Assembly (NCBI GenBank): GCA_002293665.1
Contig: DBDQ01000092.1
Location: 15,232-24,192 of the forward strand
Direction: 5' to 3'
DNA: 8,961 bases
DNA from: Alistipes sp. UBA928
Lineage (GTDB): Bacteria; Bacteroidota; Bacteroidia; Bacteroidales; Rikenellaceae
The position numbers were made by a program, and so were the translations under genes. This document shows, piece after piece, positions 1 to 4,846 of the stretch (position 1 is its first letter; every line of letters starts with the position of its first letter). The notes under the pieces were generated by a model. The model had not been told where the DNA came from. It saw only the letters and a program-made list of their open reading frames with translations, and made no database searches.

Positions 1-1
1 G

Positions 2-274
2 GCGTCGCTGATCTCCCACACCGATTTCTCTTTCGAGCGACTCAACTACTTGAAAGACACTGTGATGGGCCTTATCAATATCGAACAGAACAAGACTACC
101 AAGATATTTACCGTGGCGTCGGTGTTCTTTATGCCAGCAACGTTGATCGCGAGTATCTACGGCATGAACGTGAGATTTCCGCAGGGGTCGGATGCGTTCT
201 GGATCACAATGGCGCTGATGGTGGTGGCGTCGGGTGCGACGATCTGGTTCTTCAGATATAAAAGATGGCTGTGA
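2..274 (+). CDS. corA: CorA-family Mg2+/Co2+ transporter, C-terminal part (5' end outside window)
   Basis: The reading frame is open from base 2 and ends at TGA 272-274, giving the last 90 codons of a CorA-type divalent cation channel. Two hydrophobic segments are visible: one running from IFTVASVFF into the signature YGMN (about 163-174 in DNA coordinates for the motif), and a second beginning FWITMALMVV and ending in the basic tail FRYKRWL. This is the CorA topology: TM1 ending in the GMN selectivity loop, a short periplasmic loop, TM2, and a short positively charged cytoplasmic C-terminus. In the family the protein is a homopentamer whose large cytoplasmic N-terminal domain senses Mg2+; that domain lies outside the window. 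The hydrophilic stretch before TM1 (about residues 1-36 of this fragment) fits the end of the long stalk helix. The family assignment is firm; the metal preference is not readable from this part. Confidence 0.93.
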   Translation, partial: ASLISHTDFSFERLNYLKDTVMGLINIEQNKTTKIFTVASVFFMPATLIASIYGMNVRFPQGSDAFWITMALMVVASGATIWFFRYKRWL

Positions 275-402
275 CGATGGAAGAACAGAAACAACCGGAA
301 ACTCCGCGCCCCTGGCGCTCGCTTGTGACGCTTGCCGTCGGCATTATTCTCCTTGTGGTGTTTGCAATGTTCATGCTCTGGATCGGCACCCTGCTGGCTT
401 AG
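265..402 (+). CDS. Small single-span membrane protein, 45 aa, overlapping corA
   Basis: An ATG at 265 opens a 45-codon frame ending at TAG 400-402; a second ATG at 277 would give 41 residues. The start overlaps the last 10 bases of corA in another frame, which suggests translational coupling. The product has a short polar N-terminus rich in Glu, Gln and Pro with a Trp-Arg pair (PRPWRS), then one strongly hydrophobic stretch of about 25 residues (VTLAVGIILLVVFAMFMLW) ending close to the C-terminus. This looks like a tail-anchored or N-in membrane peptide. I do not recognise a family. Its position directly behind corA and 18 bp from the convergent comF stop suggests that it is either a small partner of the transporter or an unrelated membrane peptide. 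No ribosome binding site is obvious. A chance ORF cannot be excluded, but the compact spacing and clean membrane profile favour a real gene. Confidence 0.6.
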   Translation: MAVTMEEQKQPETPRPWRSLVTLAVGIILLVVFAMFMLWIGTLLA

Positions 403-420
403 CGGATATGGTTCGAGATT

Positions 421-1137
421 TCAATCCCTGATTCCCAAGCCCTGGCGGGAAGCGTAGAGCGTGGCGATGGAGAGGCGCACGTCGGGCACGGTACCCGCGA
501 TCGCCTCGGCGCACGAACCGATCGTTGCCCCCGTTGTCAGCACGTCGTCGACGAGCAGAATGTGCTTTCCGGCAAGTCTGTCGGGCCGGGTCACTTTGAA
601 TATTCCCTCTACATTGTCCCACCGTTCGGAGTGGGTGGCGGTTTGGGTCTGGCTGCGGTTGTTGACGCGGCGCACCACGGCGCCCGTCTCGAGAGGAACA
701 TCCATCGAGCGCGACATGCCCTTCGCTATGTACTCCGACTGGTTGTAGCCGCGCTTCAAAACCTTGCGCCAGTGCAGCGGCACGGGGACTATGGCGTCGA
801 CTCCGGCGTAAGCGTCGGTGTCGGCGAGCACACGGCCGAACCAACGCCCCATGTCGCGCGCAAGAGCCCAGCGGCCGCCGTATTTGAACGAGTGAACAAC
901 GCGCCGGAAACCGCTCCCGTCGGCGAACCAAAGAAAAGCCGTGGCATTGCGCACGGGCACCAGCCCCCAGAAACGCCGGGCGACGGGATTGTCGGCCTGC
1001 GTCTCGAATCCCGTGAGCGGCATCTCCCACTGACACGCGGTACACAGAAACCCCTCGCCGCTGCCGATCACCCTTCCGCAGGAGGGACAGACCCGCGGAA
1101 AGAACAGGACGGCAATATCTTTTAACGGATTGGACAT
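421..1137 (-). CDS. comF: ComF-family amidophosphoribosyltransferase-like protein
   Basis: The 238-residue product starts at ATG 1137 and stops at TGA 421-423. An N-terminal zinc ribbon is seen as CPSCG (C17, C20) and CTAC (C32, C35). The phosphoribosyltransferase fold follows: the family segments VPVPLHWRK (about 117-125) and GYNQSEYIAKG (130-140), then the PRPP-binding motif ILLVDDVLTTGAT (193-205) with its acidic pair D197-D198. ComF proteins are cytoplasmic. In naturally competent bacteria they are needed for DNA uptake, but most lineages carry them with no competence system, and the substrate is unknown. The frame extends upstream to a GTG at 1200, but those 21 residues look unlike the family and lie partly in the hairpin leader, so the ATG just before NPLKDIAVLFFP is preferred. 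The gene is convergent with the corA cluster and appears monocistronic. Its leader is unusually long and structured. Confidence 0.92.
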   Translation of the reverse strand: MSNPLKDIAVLFFPRVCPSCGRVIGSGEGFLCTACQWEMPLTGFETQADNPVARRFWGLVPVRNATAFLWFADGSGFRRVVHSFKYGGRWALARDMGRWFGRVLADTDAYAGVDAIVPVPLHWRKVLKRGYNQSEYIAKGMSRSMDVPLETGAVVRRVNNRSQTQTATHSERWDNVEGIFKVTRPDRLAGKHILLVDDVLTTGATIGSCAEAIAGTVPDVRLSIATLYASRQGLGIRD

Positions 1138-1192
1138 TCGGCCAGTTTGCTTCGACGTTTGGATCGAAAAAACGGCCCCCGGCTGTTTGTAG

Positions 1193-1310
1193 ACTCTCAC
1201 ATCAACAAAACAAAAGGCATAATACCCCAGAGCAAACCCTGCCGAGGACCGAAATCCTCGCGGTTTGTTCTGTGAATATTATGCCAAATAATTGTTGCGT
1301 TGTGTGAGAG
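1193..1310 (-). promoter_or_regulatory. Nested hairpin with U-rich tract in the comF leader (structured leader, attenuator or small RNA)
   Basis: Four stems are nested around one centre. The outer one pairs CTCTCACA (1193-1200) with TGTGAGAG (1303-1310). Next is a 9-bp stem, GGCATAATA (1216-1224) with TATTATGCC (1277-1285). Next is an 11-bp stem with one G-T pair, CAGAGCAAACC (1228-1238) with GGTTTGTTCTG (1262-1272). The innermost is 6 bp, CGAGGA (1243-1248) with TCCTCG (1255-1260), closing a 6-base loop. Read on the minus strand, the 9-bp stem is followed at once by TTTTGTTTTGTTG (1215 down to 1203), as in an intrinsic terminator; no T tract follows on the plus strand. A -7-like TATCTTTG at 1321-1314 puts the transcript start near 1308, at the base of the structure. 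It may be an attenuator leader of comF, a free-standing RNA of about 100 nt, or a palindromic mobile repeat. The pairing is seen; the function is inferred. Confidence 0.6.
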
Positions 1311-1313
1311 CAG

Positions 1314-1321
1314 CAAAGATA
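1314..1321 (-). promoter_or_regulatory. Candidate -7 element TATCTTTG for comF
   Basis: Read on the minus strand, 1321 down to 1314 is TATCTTTG, an exact match to the Bacteroidota -7 consensus TAnnTTTG. A start about 6 bases on (near 1308) would give comF a leader of about 170 nt that contains the whole nested hairpin. I see no good TTTG at the -33 position, and the surroundings are AT-rich, so a chance match is possible. Confidence 0.45.
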
Positions 1322-1364
1322 ATTAAAATATTTTGACTAATTTCGCAGAAAAGAAATTCGAGGT

Positions 1365-1608
1365 ATGGCAACTGTTGTGATAAACGAAAGTTCGGCTCAG
1401 GGACGGATGTTCGCAAACATGATGCGCGAGCAAAAAAATCTACCCGGCCGTTATAAGCGTCGAGGAGGATGACTTGGATCGTATTCCCGGACTTCCACGA
1501 GAGAGGGAGGAGTGTCTCGCCTCTCTGCACAGGTCGATGGAGGAGTTCCGGAGAACAGGTGTGACCGTCTCAATGGAGGAGATGATGGCTAAGCATCCGA
1601 GGATATGA
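1365..1608 (+). pseudogene. Frameshifted antitoxin gene (RelB/ParD-like type of Bacteroidota)
   Basis: From ATG 1365 the frame reads MATVVINESSAQGRMFANMM... but runs into TGA after 36 codons. If one A is removed from the run of seven (1432-1438), the frame continues as KIYPAVISVEEDD, then the segment DLDRIPGLPRERE, then SMEEFRRTG and a final AKHPRI, ending at TGA 1606-1608. The RIPGLP...RE...S/R pattern followed by a short regulatory tail is typical of small antitoxins paired with RelE/ParE toxins in Bacteroidota (family recall, not a search). The restored length is about 80 residues. The last base pairs form an ATGA overlap with the toxin start at 1605, the usual type II arrangement in which the antitoxin comes first. 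As it stands, only the N-terminal third can be made unless slippage at the A run restores the frame. A sequencing error in the homopolymer is the main alternative. Confidence 0.72.
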
Positions 1609-1927
1609 CAATTCGATGGCTACTCGGAGCAGAACGCAGTTTGTATGAGGCATACGAATTTCTGTAAATGGTGAGTCCCCGGGCTGCCGCTAAAATGTAC
1701 GGCAAAGTCATGGACGACGTGAAAAGACTGGCGACGATGCCTTCTTTGGGACGGGTAGAACCCTGGCTCGAGCGGGAGTCGATAGAGTTCCGTTCGTTGA
1801 TCTCGTGCAAACGCTACAGGGTGGTATATTATATCGAAAACGACAATGTGTTTATCGCCGACGTGGGGACTGTCGCCAAAACCCCGAAGCGTTGAAACAA
1901 CGGGTGGCCGAGACGATCGGAGTATAA
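1605..1927 (+). pseudogene. Disrupted RelE/ParE-family toxin gene
   Basis: The gene starts at ATG 1605 inside the antitoxin stop (ATGA). It reads 20 residues (MTIRWLLGAERSLYEAYEFL), meets an in-frame TAA at 1665-1667, and resumes in the same frame at ATG 1668 with VSPRAAAKMYGKVMDD... and ...YRVVYYIENDNVFIADV. Near 1866 one base is missing: restoring a T turns GTGGGGAC into GTGTGGGAC and gives the family's conserved C-terminus WDCRQNPEAL, ending at TAA 1925-1927. ParE/RelE toxins are small basic proteins of about 100 residues; the restored length of 107 fits. The intact piece left is 1668-1895 (75 codons), lacking the first helix and carrying a wrong C-terminus (GTVAKTPKR), so it is probably inactive. 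The normal role would be inhibiting gyrase or cleaving mRNA; which of these cannot be told. pyrH begins 17 bp downstream on the same strand. Confidence 0.78.
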
Positions 1928-1944
1928 CACAGAAAGAAGATATT

Positions 1945-2652
1945 ATGAAATACAAAAGGGTATTACTAAAGCTGAGCGGTGAGAGTCTGGCGGGAGGGCG
2001 GAAAGAGGGCTTTTCGGTCGAGGTGTTGGAGTCTTATGCGAGGCAGATAAAAGAGGCGGCCGACAAGGGTGTGCAGATCGGTATCGTGGTGGGCGGCGGC
2101 AATATATTTCGCGGCATACAGGGCACGGGGAAAGGTTTCGACCGCGTGCGGGGTGACCAGATGGGTATGCTTGCCACCATAATCAACTCGTTGGCTCTGC
2201 AAAGCGCTCTGATAGACGTAGGCACTAAGGCCAAAGTGCTCACCTCGATAGGTATGGAGCCGGTGGGAGAACGGTTCTCGAAGGACAATGCGTTGGAGTA
2301 TCTCGAAGCCGGATATGTGGTCATAATCGGCGGCGGCACATCGAACCCCTACTTCACAACCGACAGCGCGTCGGCCCTGCGCGGTATTGAGATTGAGGCC
2401 GAAGTTCTGCTGAAAGGCACACGTGTGGACGGCGTCTACACAGCCGATCCCGAGAAAGATCCGAAGGCAACGAAGTTCGACACCCTTTCGTTCGACGAGG
2501 TGTACGCGCGCGGTCTCAAAATAATGGATCTCACCGCATTCACCCTCTGCCGCGAGAACAACCTGCCGATCCTCGTTTTCGACATGGACACTCCCGGCAA
2601 CCTCGGCAAAATACTGAATGGTGACAAAGTTGGAACAATCATAAAAAATTGA
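1945..2652 (+). CDS. pyrH: UMP kinase (uridylate kinase)
   Basis: The 235-residue product phosphorylates UMP to UDP with ATP in the cytoplasm, the committed step of pyrimidine nucleotide supply after UMP. The bacterial enzyme is a hexamer of the amino-acid kinase fold, unrelated to eukaryotic UMP/CMP kinase. Motifs in order: the N-terminal KYKRVLLKLSGES (Lys and SGES phosphate loop, residues 2-14), GGGNIFRG (50-57), GDQMGMLAT (70-78), GGGTSNPYFTTD (129-140) and VDGVYTADP (161-169). Length and motif order are standard. The family usually has GTGNP; here the second Gly is Ser (S133), a mild deviation. The start is the ATG at 1945, because MKYKRVLLKL is the family N-terminus; the frame open upstream belongs to the toxin remnant. 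frr follows after 4 bp, so the two are surely cotranscribed. No TAnnTTTG element is visible close upstream. Confidence 0.97.
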   Translation: MKYKRVLLKLSGESLAGGRKEGFSVEVLESYARQIKEAADKGVQIGIVVGGGNIFRGIQGTGKGFDRVRGDQMGMLATIINSLALQSALIDVGTKAKVLTSIGMEPVGERFSKDNALEYLEAGYVVIIGGGTSNPYFTTDSASALRGIEIEAEVLLKGTRVDGVYTADPEKDPKATKFDTLSFDEVYARGLKIMDLTAFTLCRENNLPILVFDMDTPGNLGKILNGDKVGTIIKN

Positions 2653-2656
2653 CGAT

Positions 2657-3217
2657 ATGGAAACAACTCAACAGATTCTGGATAATTGCAGCGGCAGGAT
2701 GCAAAAAGGCATCGACTTTCTGGAAGAGGCCCTGCTGAACCTTCGCGCCGGTAAGGCGAGCGTCAACGTGCTCAACGGCATTGCGGTGGACTACTACGGC
2801 TCGTCGATGGGCATCGACAAGGTGGCGAGCGTCAATGTGCCCGACGCGCGCACGATCCTGATCCGGCCATGGGAGAAGAACATGATAGCCCCGATCGAAA
2901 AAGCGATCATAAACTCCAACATAGGACTCACCCCCTCCAACAACGGTGAGGAGATACGTCTCGTGATCCCGCTCCTGACCGAGGAACGTCGTAAACAGAT
3001 CGTCAAACAGGTCAAGGAGGAGGCCGAGAAGGCGCGCGTGAGCATTCGTAACAGTCGCCGCGACTGTGTGGAGTCGTTCAAAAAATCTCAAAAGGAGGGC
3101 ATGCCCGAGGACGAGGCCAAGAACGGTGAAGCCGAGAGCCAAAAGTTGTATGACAAATTCTCGAAGAAGATCGACGAGGTGGTTGCCGCCAAGGAGAAAG
3201 AGATAATGACCGTCTGA
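2657..3217 (+). CDS. frr: Ribosome recycling factor
   Basis: The product is a 186-residue tRNA-shaped protein that, with EF-G and GTP, splits the post-termination ribosome so it can start again. Length matches the family (about 185). The three-helix bundle (domain I) is formed by residues about 1-30 and 105-186, and the beta domain II by about 31-104. Recognisable segments are LNLRAGKAS (27-35), LNGIAVDYYG (39-48), LTEERRKQIVKQVKEEAE (107-124), and RVSIRNSRRD (127-136) with the arginines that contact 23S rRNA. The family commonly has RNxRRDA; here Cys follows (C137), which is unremarkable. ATG 2657 lies 4 bp after the pyrH stop, the usual pyrH-frr pairing. A GC-rich hairpin follows the stop but has no strong U tract. 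Confidence 0.97.
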   Translation: METTQQILDNCSGRMQKGIDFLEEALLNLRAGKASVNVLNGIAVDYYGSSMGIDKVASVNVPDARTILIRPWEKNMIAPIEKAIINSNIGLTPSNNGEEIRLVIPLLTEERRKQIVKQVKEEAEKARVSIRNSRRDCVESFKKSQKEGMPEDEAKNGEAESQKLYDKFSKKIDEVVAAKEKEIMTV

Positions 3218-3218
3218 C

Positions 3219-3238
3219 CCCGCCGGGTCCCGGTCGGG
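3219..3238 (+). terminator. Weak hairpin after frr
   Basis: CCCG (3219-3222) plus CCGG (3223-3226) pair with CCGG (3230-3233) and CGGG (3235-3238), giving 8 GC pairs with one bulged T and a 3-base loop. The following bases are CCTTTATATATG, so there is no proper U tract, and the next ORF starts at 3248. It may reduce readthrough from frr, but it is not a convincing terminator. Confidence 0.35.
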
Positions 3239-3247
3239 CCTTTATAT

Positions 3248-3688
3248 ATGAGTACTACCCAAACCATTCTCGGCTGCTGGAACGTGGTCGAACAGCAGCG
3301 GCGGGCCCCCGGCGAGTGGGCGAAAGAGCACGATTTCGGACCCGGAGAGTGGGTGATGAGTTTCTTTCCGAACGGCCGTATGAACGTGGTTTTTCAACCT
3401 GCGGAGAGCCCCGGCGGGCTCCGCGCCGGCAGTTGGGCTCTCAATCCCGCCTCGGGAGTGATCGTGTTCGATCTCGACGAGGCGCCGGCGGTTTACGATC
3501 TACTTACGGGAGAATCGGCCTCCGGGATGGTTTTCGACGCGGTCTCCGACGGCATTTGGCTCTATTTTTTCGAAGACACTCCCGGCATTCGCCCCACCCG
3601 CGATGACATCGTGGCTCACCACGCTCACCGGAGGATCAAACTGGAGCCGGGCTACCTGATTCCGCGGCGGTTGAGCTCGGCGGTGTAG
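3248..3688 (+). CDS. Hypothetical protein, 146 aa, possibly lipocalin-like
   Basis: I do not recognise this protein with certainty. It has no signal peptide or membrane segment, so it should be cytoplasmic. The N-terminal LGCWNVVEQ has the G-x-W pattern at the first strand of lipocalin-like barrels. It is followed by alternating hydrophobic strands (WVMSFFPNGRMNVVFQP at about 36-52, RAGSWALNPASGVIVFDL at about 59-76, DGIWLYFFED at about 101-110), which suggests a beta barrel or sandwich of about 110 residues with a basic tail (HRRIKLEP). The start is the ATG at 3248, 30 bp behind frr on the same strand, so it could ride on the pyrH-frr transcript despite the hairpin between. Its last 37 bases run antisense into the 3' end of mltG. 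The lipocalin-like reading is a guess from strand pattern; the coding call rests on length, composition and position. Confidence 0.75.
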   Translation: MSTTQTILGCWNVVEQQRRAPGEWAKEHDFGPGEWVMSFFPNGRMNVVFQPAESPGGLRAGSWALNPASGVIVFDLDEAPAVYDLLTGESASGMVFDAVSDGIWLYFFEDTPGIRPTRDDIVAHHAHRRIKLEPGYLIPRRLSSAV

Positions 3689-4671
3689 CGACGGGCATTC
3701 TGAAGGTGCTGTGCGTAGGTCTCGGCGAAGTTGTGGTAGCCCGAGAAGTCTTCCTTTGCACAAAAATACAAGTATTTGTGCTCCTTGTAGTCGAGCACAG
3801 CGTCTATTGCCGTTATCGACGGCATGTTTATGGGCGTCGGGGGCAGTCCCTGGTTCACGTAGGTGTTGTAGGGCGAGGGGGTGGTCAGATGACGGTTGAG
3901 GATGCGGCGCAGGGCGAAGTCGCCCAAAGCGTATTTGACAGTCGGGTCGGCCTGGAGCGGCATGCCTATTCTGAGACGGTTGATGTAGACCCCCGCCATG
4001 GTGGGCATCTCGTCGGTTTTGAGCGTCTCCTCCACGAGGATCGAGGCAAGGGTTATCACCTCGAGGCGCGACAGGCGCGTGCGGGCAAGTTTCGCGCGGC
4101 GGGCGTCGTTCCAAAACCGGTCGTACTCATGTTTCATGCGCTTCACAAACTCCTGCGGCGTTGCCGTCCACCACATTTCATAGGTGTTCGGAATGAAGAT
4201 CGAAAACATTTCGAGCTCGCTGGCGAAGCCATATTCGCGCAGGATGGCGGGGTTGCTCATGGCGGCGCGCAGCGATGCGGAATCGGCTTCAATCTGTGCA
4301 GCCACCCTTGCGGCCAAGAGGCCGGGCAGGCGCGACGGGCGTACGATGACATTCACGGGAGTCTGTTCGCCCAGATTGAGCATGCGGGCGATGGAGACGA
4401 TGCTCTGTCCCTCGCGCAGGGTGTAGTGACCCGGTTCGACCTCTTCCGTGAGGCCGATGCGCTTGGAATAGAGCTTGAAAGGTTTGAGGAAACGTATCTT
4501 CGAGCCGGCACGTAGCGAATCGAGCAATGTGGCGTAATCGGTACCGGTGGGGATGTAGAGCGAGCCGGGATTGAGCACGGCGTTAGACTTTGCGACGTAG
4601 GCAATGGAGGCGACCGCAGCACCGCCTGACAGCACCACGGCGCACACGATCCAAATGGCGATTTTTTTCAT
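3652..4671 (-). CDS. mltG: MltG-type endolytic murein transglycosylase (YceG family)
   Basis: The 339-residue product starts at ATG 4671. A single N-terminal membrane anchor (residues about 4-27, IAIWIVCAVVLSGG...) places the rest in the periplasm. A LysM-like segment comes next (about 80-100, GHYTLREGQSIVSIARML), then the YceG catalytic domain: IFIPNTYEMWW (158-168, the family's FPDTY region), ITLASILVEET (206-216) with the catalytic glutamate at E214 or E215, GVYINRLRIGMPLQADPTV (227-245), YNTY-x4-GLPPTPI (268-281), and YLYFCAK near the end. In other bacteria MltG cuts nascent glycan strands inside the chain and is thought to act as a terminase that sets glycan length. All signature blocks are present, so it is probably active. 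The leader is short (about 14 nt) behind a -7 element in the palindrome shared with ffs. Its 3' end overlaps the convergent ORF at 3248-3688. Confidence 0.94.
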   Translation of the reverse strand: MKKIAIWIVCAVVLSGGAAVASIAYVAKSNAVLNPGSLYIPTGTDYATLLDSLRAGSKIRFLKPFKLYSKRIGLTEEVEPGHYTLREGQSIVSIARMLNLGEQTPVNVIVRPSRLPGLLAARVAAQIEADSASLRAAMSNPAILREYGFASELEMFSIFIPNTYEMWWTATPQEFVKRMKHEYDRFWNDARRAKLARTRLSRLEVITLASILVEETLKTDEMPTMAGVYINRLRIGMPLQADPTVKYALGDFALRRILNRHLTTPSPYNTYVNQGLPPTPINMPSITAIDAVLDYKEHKYLYFCAKEDFSGYHNFAETYAQHLQNARRYTAELNRRGIR

Positions 4672-4690
4672 GGCGTAAATATAAAACTGA

Positions 4691-4730
4691 GCAAAGGTAG
4701 TGTTTTTCGACGGAAAAACACTACCTTTGC
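4691..4730. promoter_or_regulatory. Palindromic divergent promoter of mltG and ffs
   Basis: A perfect inverted repeat has 18-base arms (4691-4708 and 4713-4730) around the centre GACG. Each arm ends in TACCTTTG, an exact match to the Bacteroidota -7 consensus TAnnTTTG: plus strand 4722-4729, minus strand 4699 down to 4692. The plus element is 7 bases before the first base of the SRP RNA (4736). The minus element predicts an mltG start near 4686. Each -7 element lies about where the -33 region of the other should be, so the two polymerases should exclude each other. No clear TTTG stands at -33 on either side. Confidence 0.8.
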
Positions 4731-4735
4731 CCTTC

Positions 4736-4833
4736 GGGGTAAGTCCTGCGCGACCAGCTCCCGCCGAATCCTCCAGGGCCGGAAGGCAGCAAAGGTAGGC
4801 GGTTGTAGCGGTGCGACGCAGGGAGCTTACCCC
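4736..4833 (+). ncRNA. ffs: Bacterial signal recognition particle RNA (4.5S type)
   Basis: The RNA scaffold of SRP binds the Ffh M domain and helps deliver membrane-protein ribosomes to FtsY. The conserved apical domain is visible: CCAGGGCC, the tetraloop GGAA (4781-4784), then GGCAGCAA, matching the universal AGG-CC-GGAA-GG-AGCA core of helix 8. The ends pair as GGGGTAAG (4736-4743) with CTTACCCC (4826-4833), followed inside by TCCTGCG with CGCAGGGA, so the hairpin closes over its full length of about 98 nt, close to the 114 nt of the E. coli RNA. The 5' end was set at the first paired G, 7 bases after a -7 TACCTTTG. The 3' end is set by the closing stem and U tract. It diverges from mltG and converges with the aspartate kinase gene. 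Confidence 0.93.
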
Positions 4834-4843
4834 TCTTTTTTTT
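4826..4843 (+). terminator. Intrinsic terminator of ffs
   Basis: The 3' strand of the SRP RNA closing stem (CTTACCCC, 4826-4833) is followed by TC and eight T residues (4836-4843), so the RNA's own terminal helix serves as the terminator stem. The tract ends 3 bases before the convergent aspartate kinase stop codon. On the minus strand no U tract follows, so it is not expected to stop the kinase transcript. Confidence 0.8.
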
Positions 4844-4846
4844 GCC

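Noticed and set aside
562..1125. A 187-codon open frame on the plus strand opposite comF
   Set aside because: It mirrors the comF coding strand, which has the zinc ribbon and PRPP motif.
1193..1310. 6S RNA as an identity for the comF leader hairpin
   Set aside because: The structure is too short and lacks the large central bubble flanked by two long stems; it is nearly fully paired.
1846..1944. A 33-codon N-terminal extension of pyrH from ATG 1846
   Set aside because: It is the toxin remnant read in another frame; UMP kinases begin at MKYKRVLLKL.
3706..4515. A 269-codon open frame on the plus strand opposite mltG
   Set aside because: It is antisense to all the conserved MltG blocks and has shadow-type composition.
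4691..4730. The mltG/ffs palindrome as a bidirectional terminator
   Set aside because: No transcript runs into it from either side; both neighbours start there, with -7 elements at its ends and the SRP RNA 5' end 7 bases on.
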